Source of the DNA: an uncultured Campylobacter sp.
GTDB lineage: Bacteria; Campylobacterota; Campylobacteria; Campylobacterales; Campylobacteraceae
Direction of reading: 5' to 3'
DNA length: 19,928 nucleotides
NCBI RefSeq assembly: GCF_938017705.1
Contig: NZ_CALIIS010000022.1
Span: 1 to 19,928 of the forward strand
Position 1 is the stretch's first letter, and each line of letters begins with the position of its first letter. Below are positions 14,897 to 19,928 of the stretch, piece after piece. The notes under the pieces were generated by a model. It did no database searches. It was not told where the DNA came from and worked only from the letters and a program-made list of their open reading frames with translations. The translations under genes and the position numbers were made by a program.

Positions 14897-15391
14897 AATT
14901 TCGATGAAATTTTAAATTTATCGGCTAAATTTAAAGCGCAAAACGGCAAATAGGCTTTACCGCGAAGCCCAAGCGGCGAAATTTGAGGCGTTAAATTTAA
15001 AAGTCGGCGCGATGAAATTTACCGAAATTTACGCGGCTTCGGTGCGCGATACGATGCAGCAAGCGCGGCGACAAACGGCACCTCGCTAGCCGCGAGGCTT
15101 AACGGCAGATTTGAGCCGTAAAATTTTAAGCGCTCGGTTTCAAAGCGAAGTTTTGAGCGCGGAATTTCGAGCGCTCAAATTTTAAAAGGCGAAATTCTAA
15201 AGGCAAATTTAAATCGCTAAATTTTAAAAGGCGGATTTTGCAGCCGCCGAGGCCGCACGACGCGGCGAGCTCGTAAAATTTAAAGGCGAATTTCAAGGCG
15301 CGAGTAATGGCTTAAATTTTTAAATTTCGCCGGCGCAGGCGGGATTTAAAAATTTAAACGTAATTATCTATTATCTTATTTAAGGACAAAG
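14897..15391. other. AAATTT-rich 495-bp spacer between recR and murC
   Basis: There is no open frame worth calling. The stretch consists largely of AAATTT/AAATTTTAAA words separated by short GC-rich pieces. A perfect palindrome GAAATTTAAAATTTC (14888-14902) spans the recR stop codon, and GAAATTTTAAATTTA follows it. The word CTAAATTTTAAAAGGCG or close variants occurs around 15180-15235. It probably contains the recR operon end and the murC promoter. Confidence 0.6.
15369..15374 (+). promoter_or_regulatory. Candidate -10 element of murC
   Basis: TATTAT lies 17 nt before the murC GTG, in the AT-rich stretch at the end of the spacer, and AAGGA (15382-15386) follows as ribosome binding site. The leader would be short, so a site further upstream is possible. 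Motif match only. Confidence 0.3.
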
Positions 15392-16699
15392 GTGAAAAAG
15401 GTTCATTTTATCGGCATCGGCGGCATAGGCATCTCCGCATTAGCGAGATTTTTACACGAGAAAAATTTTATCATTTCAGGCTCTGATATCAAAGAGAGCG
15501 AGACGACCTACAAGCTAAGAGCGGACGGCATGGAGATCATCACGCCACACGACGCTTCGGCGATAAAAGATCAGGAGATCGTCATCTACTCCGCCGCGAT
15601 CAAAGAGGACAACGTCGAGCTACAAGCCGCGCGTAAAAAGGGCATCGTCTGCCTTTCGCGCAAGGAGGCCCTGCCATTCGTGTTAAAAGACAAGCGCGTC
15701 TTCGCAATCGCCGGCGCGCACGGCAAAAGCACCACGAGCGCGATAACCTCGGCGCTGATAAACGGCTCAGTTATCATCGGCGCGATCTCCAAGCAGTTCG
15801 GCTCGAATATGAAATACGAAAACAGCGAAAACATCATCTTCGAAGCCGACGAGAGCGATTCTAGCTTTTTAAATTCCAACCCTTACGTTGCGGTCGTGAC
15901 CAACGCTGAGCCCGAGCATATGGATCATTACGACAACGATTTGGATAAATTTCACGCGGCGTATCGCGGATTTTTGGAGCGAGCCAAGGTGCGCGTGATA
16001 AACGCCGAGGACGATTTTTTAAGCTCGATAAAGCTCGGCTGTATCAAGCTCTTTCCTTCGCGCGATATAACGGATCTAAAGGTGCTGCTGCGCGATCATC
16101 AGCCGTTTATGAGCTTTAATCTTAAAGAGCTCGGACGCTTCGAGGTTTACGGGCTCGGAAGACACATCGCGATCGATGCGTCGCTAGCGATCCTTGCCGC
16201 GGCGTGCGAGACGGGACTAGAGCAGATCCGCAAAAATTTGCTAAATTACAAAGGGATCAAAAAGCGCTTCGACATCCTGTGCGCCACTCCAAGCTTCGTG
16301 CTCATCGACGACTACGGCCACCATCCCACCGAGATCAGAGCGACGCTGCAAAGCGCGCGCGAATACGCTAGCCTGCTAGGGCTTAGCAAGATCACGGCGA
16401 TCTTTCAGCCGCACCGCTTCAGCAGACTTAAGGCGAATTTAAACGCTTTTAAGGAGTGTTTTGCGGGCGTGGAGGAGCTAGTTGTACTGCCCGTTTACGC
16501 TGCGGGCGAGCCTAGCAACGGCATCGATCTAAAAGAGGAATTTAAGGGGCTCGGAGCGCTATTTACCGAGCGGGTCTTTAGAAACGGCGAGCGGATAGAA
16601 TTTAGCGATATTTTCGGCGTCCGCCACATCATAAACGACGGGCTGGTGATCGGATTTGGCGCAGGCGACATCACCTATCAGCTGCGCGGAGAATTTTAG
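15392..16699 (+). CDS. murC: MurC, UDP-N-acetylmuramate--L-alanine ligase
   Basis: MurC adds L-alanine to UDP-MurNAc using ATP, the first amino acid step of peptidoglycan precursor synthesis in the cytoplasm. The 435 residues show the N-terminal nucleotide fold HFIGIGGIGISALARF (5-20), the ATP loop AGAHGKSTT (107-115), the MurC-type EADESDSSFL (151-160), DDYGHHPTEI (306-315), which is a Mur ligase signature, and FQPHRFSR (338-345), which is specific for MurC. The start is GTG with AAGGA upstream. It is followed 61 nt later by the two-TM membrane protein gene and then mutS2, the same order as Cj1054c-Cj1052c in C. jejuni, so the three are probably one unit. Confidence 0.97.
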   Translation: MKKVHFIGIGGIGISALARFLHEKNFIISGSDIKESETTYKLRADGMEIITPHDASAIKDQEIVIYSAAIKEDNVELQAARKKGIVCLSRKEALPFVLKDKRVFAIAGAHGKSTTSAITSALINGSVIIGAISKQFGSNMKYENSENIIFEADESDSSFLNSNPYVAVVTNAEPEHMDHYDNDLDKFHAAYRGFLERAKVRVINAEDDFLSSIKLGCIKLFPSRDITDLKVLLRDHQPFMSFNLKELGRFEVYGLGRHIAIDASLAILAAACETGLEQIRKNLLNYKGIKKRFDILCATPSFVLIDDYGHHPTEIRATLQSAREYASLLGLSKITAIFQPHRFSRLKANLNAFKECFAGVEELVVLPVYAAGEPSNGIDLKEEFKGLGALFTERVFRNGERIEFSDIFGVRHIINDGLVIGFGAGDITYQLRGEF

Positions 16700-16760
16700 G
16701 CTTGAAAACTCTCGCAGAATTTACGAGCCAAACTCCGCTACGAGCGGGCAAGGATAAAAT

Positions 16761-17483
16761 TTGAGATTTTTAGTATTTGTTTTTGCATTTTTATTTATCG
16801 CGGCGATCTTTTTCGTGCGGGACGAAATTTTAAGCAAAAGGGCTAAAATCATTGCCACGGCGCTGATCGTGCTGCTGTGCGCAGGGGCGTATTTTTACGA
16901 AAGCGCAAGCGAGCGATCCGCCAAGCTTGAAGAGGAGATGGTGTTTAAATTTAACGCGGGTGCCAGATTAAGATGCGGCGGCGCGATAAATTCCGCCGCC
17001 GAAGCCCACGGCGCGGATACGAAAAATTTGGGCGCGAAAGCCGACGAAGCAAATTTAAACGCGCAAAGCAAAGCTGCTTCCGCCGCGCAAGCAAATGATA
17101 CGCAAAGCTCCGCTGCACAAACAAATGAGCAGACTTCCGCTGCGCAAATAAACGGCGCCGTCTCGGGCGGGCAAAATTCCGCACCCCAAAGCGAGAGCCT
17201 CGCGCCGCAAAATTCCGCGAGCCAAGAAGGTATGCGAAGCTCTGCCTCACAAAATTCAGCGCAACGAGGCAACACGCAAATCTCCGATCCCCAAGGCTCC
17301 GCTCAAAATTCTAAAGCTACGCAAAATTTCGCCGAAGACAAAGAGCAGGCCTCCGCGCAGATCGTGACGCGAGAGAGCTTCACCTACTCCTTTTCGCTGG
17401 GCGCTTTCATCGCCAAAAAAAGCGCGGGCGCGGAGTTTAAGGGCAAAACTTATAAAATTAAAGAGTGCGTTTATGATCAGTGA
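16761..17483 (+). CDS. Two-TM membrane protein (Cj1053c-like) with low-complexity insertion
   Basis: Its position between murC and mutS2 matches Cj1053c of C. jejuni, an uncharacterised membrane protein. The start is TTG (16761) with AAGGA six nt upstream; no other start would keep the first helix. TM helix 1 covers about residues 3-18, TM helix 2 about 28-46. Then comes a short conserved-looking piece (VFKFNAGARLRC, to C72), about 130 residues rich in Ala, Ser, Gln and Asn (74-203), and a C-terminal piece FTYSFSLGAFIAKKSAG... ending YKIKECVYDQ (207-240). Without the insertion the protein would be about 110 residues, close to what I remember for the C. jejuni protein. The C-terminal part probably lies outside or across from the membrane anchor; topology is not certain. 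The stop overlaps the mutS2 start by 11 nt. No function is known to me. Confidence 0.75.
   Translation: MRFLVFVFAFLFIAAIFFVRDEILSKRAKIIATALIVLLCAGAYFYESASERSAKLEEEMVFKFNAGARLRCGGAINSAAEAHGADTKNLGAKADEANLNAQSKAASAAQANDTQSSAAQTNEQTSAAQINGAVSGGQNSAPQSESLAPQNSASQEGMRSSASQNSAQRGNTQISDPQGSAQNSKATQNFAEDKEQASAQIVTRESFTYSFSLGAFIAKKSAGAEFKGKTYKIKECVYDQ
16980..17369 (+). repeat. Ala/Ser/Gln/Asn-rich repeat insertion in the Cj1053c-like gene
   Basis: Short repeats build this segment. SAAQ recurs at residues 107, 117 and 126 (nt 17079, 17109, 17136; periods 30 and 27 bp). Further on, the DNA word CAAAATTC with a GC-rich flank recurs near 17171, 17206, 17250 and 17304, with a CAAAATTTC variant near 17322, encoding QNSA and similar peptides. 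Minus-strand frames are also open here (for example 16895-17275), which is a by-product of the biased composition. Confidence 0.65.
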
Positions 17484-19680
17484 CGAACTCTTTACGCGCC
17501 TCGATCTGGGCGAGTATCTAGCCAAATTTAAAAGCTTTTTGGCGCGCGAGAAGCCGCTGTTTTTAAGTGGCGATAGCAAGCTGAATTTTGAAAAAATTTC
17601 AGAGCTTACGAAATTTGATCTCGCGCAGTGCGAGAGCGTCGTGAATCTAGACGACGCGCTGATGCGTATCTCAAAGCACGGCGTGCTACATATCAGCGAA
17701 ATTTACGAGTTTAGCAAGATCGTTCGATATTTTTTGTATCTCAAAAAACAGCCTTTTGAGGGCAAACTCGCCGCTTGGCTTGCCAAGATCGAGATTCCGC
17801 AGCCCATCGCGCAACTAAAGGATTATTTCGACGATCAAGGCGGCTTTCGCGATGCGATAGACGAGCGCTTCGGTGCGCTGAACGAGGCGTTTAAGATGAA
17901 GCGCGACGAGATCGAGCAGACGTTAAAAAGACTGATCTATTCCAAAGCTCTTTCGCCCTATCTCGCCGATACGCAGATCCACTACATAAGCGACACCGAG
18001 GCTCTGCTGGTGCGCGGCGGCTTCAACCACGTGCTAAAAGGCAGCGTCGTAGCGCGCTCAAGCGGAGGCTATTTTTACGTGCTTCCAGACGCGATCGCGG
18101 CTCTGAAATCCGCTCAAAGCGCGATTTTGGATAAAAAAGAGCAGATCGTTTTCGAGCACTGCAAGCAGATCAGCGCGGTTTTTAATAAGAATTTAGCTTT
18201 TCTGAAATTTATAAACGCTGCCTTCGATACGATCGATGCGCTGATTGCGCGCGCCGCGATGGCAAGAGCGAGCGATTATGAGTTCATCCTGCCGGGGCCC
18301 TCGCGCGACATCGTCCTAGATAGCTTCGCCCACCCCGCGCTTAAAAATCCAAAGCGCGTGAGCGTGGAATTTAGCGGCAAAATTCTGCTCATCACAGGCG
18401 TGAATGCGGGCGGAAAATCGATGCTTTTAAAAAGCATTCTAAGCGCGGCGCTGCTAGCCAAATACCTCCTTCCGATGCCTATTCGCGCAAGCCTCAGCCG
18501 CATCGGCACCTTTAAGGAGTTCGAGCTCATAATGGAGGATCCGCAAAACTCCAAAAACGACATCTCGACCTTCGCGGGCAGGATGGTTGCCTTTAGCAAG
18601 CTGTTCGGGCGCAAAGAAATTCTAATCGGCGTCGATGAGATCGAGCTGGGTACCGATTTTGAGGAGGCTGCAAGCCTATACGGCGCGATGATCGAGCAGC
18701 TGATAAGCGGCGATGTGAAAATGATCATCACCACGCATCACAAGCGCCTGGCGATGCTGCTTGCAAAGGATCCGCGCGTAGAGCTGCTGGCGGCGCTTTA
18801 CGACGAGAAAAACAGCGCGCCGAAATATGAGTTTTTAAAGGGCACGATCGGCAAATCTTACGCCTTTGAAACCGCACTGCGCTACGGCATAGCGCAAAAT
18901 TTGATCGCCGCGGCGCGCAAAAACTACGGCGAAAACAAAGAGAACCTGAACGAAGCGATCTCAAAAGCGATAAATTTAGAGCTTGAGCTAAAACAAAAAC
19001 TAGCCCAGACGCAGCAAAAAGAGGAGAAATTAGACGCGCTGAGCGAGGCGCTAAAAGATCAGCGCGAGCGCGCGCAAAGCGAGCTGAAGGCGGAACTTTC
19101 AAGGCTACAAAACGAATACTACCGCGCGATTTCGGAGGCCAAACGCAGCGTGAGCCTAAGCGACGTGCGCGAAAAGCAGCGCGCCATAAACCGCGCAAAC
19201 GAGCTCGCACGAGCCGTGCAGCAGCCGGAGCTCAGTGCGCCCGTGCCGCAAAGCTTTAAAGTTGGCGATCGCGTAAAATACGGCAAGATCAAGGGCGAAA
19301 TTTTATCGCTCAGCAAAACTCAGGCGCTGATGCTAAGCGATGGTATCAGGCTGCGCGTACCGCTTAGCGAGCTAAAGCGCAGCGGTGCAGCGCCCGCGCC
19401 CGTAAAAAATATCAGCATCAAGGTGCAAAAGCCCGCCTCCGCGTCGCTCGTGCTCGATCTGCACGGCTTGCGCGCCGAGGAAGCGATCAGCAGGCTTGAT
19501 AAATTTATCAGCCAAAGCCTCGTGATGGGCTTTGATGAGATCATCGTCAAGCACGGCATCGGCACGGGCAAGCTCGCGTTCGCGGTCAAGGAGTTTTTAA
19601 AATCGCACCCCAGCGTCAAGGGCTTTCGCGACGGCACGCCCGCAGAAGGGGGCTTCGGCTCAAAGGTCGTCTCGCTTTAG
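17473..19680 (+). CDS. mutS2: MutS2 (Smr-domain MutS paralogue)
   Basis: MutS2 is not a mismatch repair protein; in Helicobacter it suppresses recombination, and in other bacteria it acts on collided ribosomes. In 735 residues it has a helical lever/clamp region, then the MutS ATPase core: Walker A ITGVNAGGKSMLL (307-319), STFAGRM (365-371), Walker B LIGVDEIELGTDF (384-396) and ITTHHKRLAML (419-429). A coiled coil follows (about 485-585), then a KOW-like segment FKVGDRVKYGKIKGEIL (595-611), and the C-terminal Smr nuclease domain (659-735) with LDLHGLRAEEA and VKHGIGTGKL. All expected motifs are present. The ATG overlaps the upstream gene by 11 nt. The last 29 nt of the gene are the first unit of a degenerate triplication. 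Confidence 0.95.
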   Translation: MISDELFTRLDLGEYLAKFKSFLAREKPLFLSGDSKLNFEKISELTKFDLAQCESVVNLDDALMRISKHGVLHISEIYEFSKIVRYFLYLKKQPFEGKLAAWLAKIEIPQPIAQLKDYFDDQGGFRDAIDERFGALNEAFKMKRDEIEQTLKRLIYSKALSPYLADTQIHYISDTEALLVRGGFNHVLKGSVVARSSGGYFYVLPDAIAALKSAQSAILDKKEQIVFEHCKQISAVFNKNLAFLKFINAAFDTIDALIARAAMARASDYEFILPGPSRDIVLDSFAHPALKNPKRVSVEFSGKILLITGVNAGGKSMLLKSILSAALLAKYLLPMPIRASLSRIGTFKEFELIMEDPQNSKNDISTFAGRMVAFSKLFGRKEILIGVDEIELGTDFEEAASLYGAMIEQLISGDVKMIITTHHKRLAMLLAKDPRVELLAALYDEKNSAPKYEFLKGTIGKSYAFETALRYGIAQNLIAAARKNYGENKENLNEAISKAINLELELKQKLAQTQQKEEKLDALSEALKDQRERAQSELKAELSRLQNEYYRAISEAKRSVSLSDVREKQRAINRANELARAVQQPELSAPVPQSFKVGDRVKYGKIKGEILSLSKTQALMLSDGIRLRVPLSELKRSGAAPAPVKNISIKVQKPASASLVLDLHGLRAEEAISRLDKFISQSLVMGFDEIIVKHGIGTGKLAFAVKEFLKSHPSVKGFRDGTPAEGGFGSKVVSL

Positions 19681-19738
19681 GCTTTGACTAAAAGAGCTTT
19701 TCGCTTCAGACTTAGGTCCAAAGGTCTTTTCGCTTCAG
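19652..19738 (+). repeat. Degenerate tandem repeat, three 29-bp units, starting inside mutS2
   Basis: Units 19652-19680, 19681-19709 and 19710-19738 abut without gaps. Pairwise identities by hand alignment are 21-22 of 29. The best shared part is the end, CTTTTCGCTTCAG in units two and three (exact 14-bp direct repeat CTTTTCGCTTCAGA at 19697-19710 and 19726-19739) against GTCTCGCTTTAG in unit one. Unit one contains the mutS2 stop codon. As 29 is not a multiple of three, the copies cannot extend the protein frame. Confidence 0.65.
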
Positions 19739-19810
19739 ATGCGAGCGCGAACGATTTAGACGCAGAATTTCGCCACGGGATTTATAGCTTGGCTTTTCAC
19801 TAAAATTTCA

Positions 19811-19928
19811 TGCGGCATAGCCGCGATAGAAAATACAGCGCGGACGTAGTCCGCACCGCTTAAAGCGTCGTAGGGGGATGGGTGGGGTTTGGGGCGGGAA
19901 GGGGAGCGACCTCGCAATTCAAGCCCCC
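19811..19928. repeat. Hairpin pair plus G-tract element, cut by window end
   Basis: Two perfect hairpins lie close together: GCGGC-ATA-GCCGC (19812-19824) and GCGGAC-GTA-GTCCGC (19840-19854). Then come six runs of three or more G within 32 nt (19873-19904), a small hairpin GCGA-CC-TCGC (19906-19915) and CCCCC at the window end. The spacing of the G-runs satisfies the usual G-quadruplex pattern. The composition differs sharply from the AAATTT-rich spacers elsewhere. It looks like a dispersed intergenic repeat of REP type, but a second copy is not in this window. Confidence 0.5.

Noticed and set aside
16895..17275. 126-residue minus-strand frame opposite the Cj1053c-like gene
   Set aside because: It mirrors the low-complexity insertion; the plus-strand gene has the conserved context, start signal and membrane helices.
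1..19928. A new defence, mobile or biosynthetic system
   Set aside because: All clearly recognised genes are housekeeping or common accessory families in an order largely shared with C. jejuni; there are no transposases, integrases, nuclease/methylase pairs or toxin-antitoxin pairs that I can support.

Overview
The window looks like chromosomal core sequence from a relatively GC-rich Campylobacter, of the kind seen in oral species such as C. gracilis, C. showae or C. rectus. Two blocks have the gene order I know from C. jejuni: dnaJ / racR-racS-recR (Cj1260c-Cj1263), and murC / two-TM membrane protein / mutS2 (Cj1054c-Cj1052c). Intergenic DNA and non-essential codons are packed with AAATTT-type words. 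The species assignment is an inference. I see no tRNA, rRNA, CRISPR array, transposase or phage gene.

Layout. Positions 1-3863 (minus strand) hold a tight three-gene unit: the ABC-F ATPase uup, an STE24-like M48 membrane protease, and prmC, which the window edge truncates. A Fes/IroE-type esterase runs the other way (3943-4677). A convergent spacer of about 935 bp without a credible gene follows, then a metal-dependent amidohydrolase (5613-6599, minus). From 6818 to 7255 lies a GNAT acetyltransferase pseudogene with three frame changes and an internal stop. A MATE efflux pump (7559-8881) overlaps a YgjP-type metallopeptidase gene (8857-10200). An unrecognised 146-aa gene (10373-10813, minus) and a degenerate repeat patch precede dnaJ (11197-12291, minus).

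dnaJ diverges from racR-racS-recR (12421-14896), whose three genes are joined by two ATGA overlaps. The dnaJ/racR spacer has opposed promoter-like elements and a perfect 13-nt palindrome between them. After a 495-bp AAATTT-rich spacer come murC, the two-TM protein and mutS2 (15392-19680). The last ~280 bases hold a degenerate 29-bp triplication that begins inside mutS2, then hairpins and a run of six G-tracts.

How the genes fit together. Most are housekeeping: translation (prmC, uup), envelope (murC, M48 protease), protein folding (dnaJ), DNA repair (recR, mutS2), signalling (racRS) and export or uptake (MATE, esterase). I found no convincing new multi-gene system. The most unusual feature is that two unrelated, otherwise conserved proteins (YgjP and the Cj1053-like membrane protein) each carry a long in-frame low-complexity insertion made of short repeats. 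The YgjP insertion carries the same palindromic AAATTTTAAAATTT word found in the spacers, which suggests that spacer-type DNA has expanded inside open reading frames.
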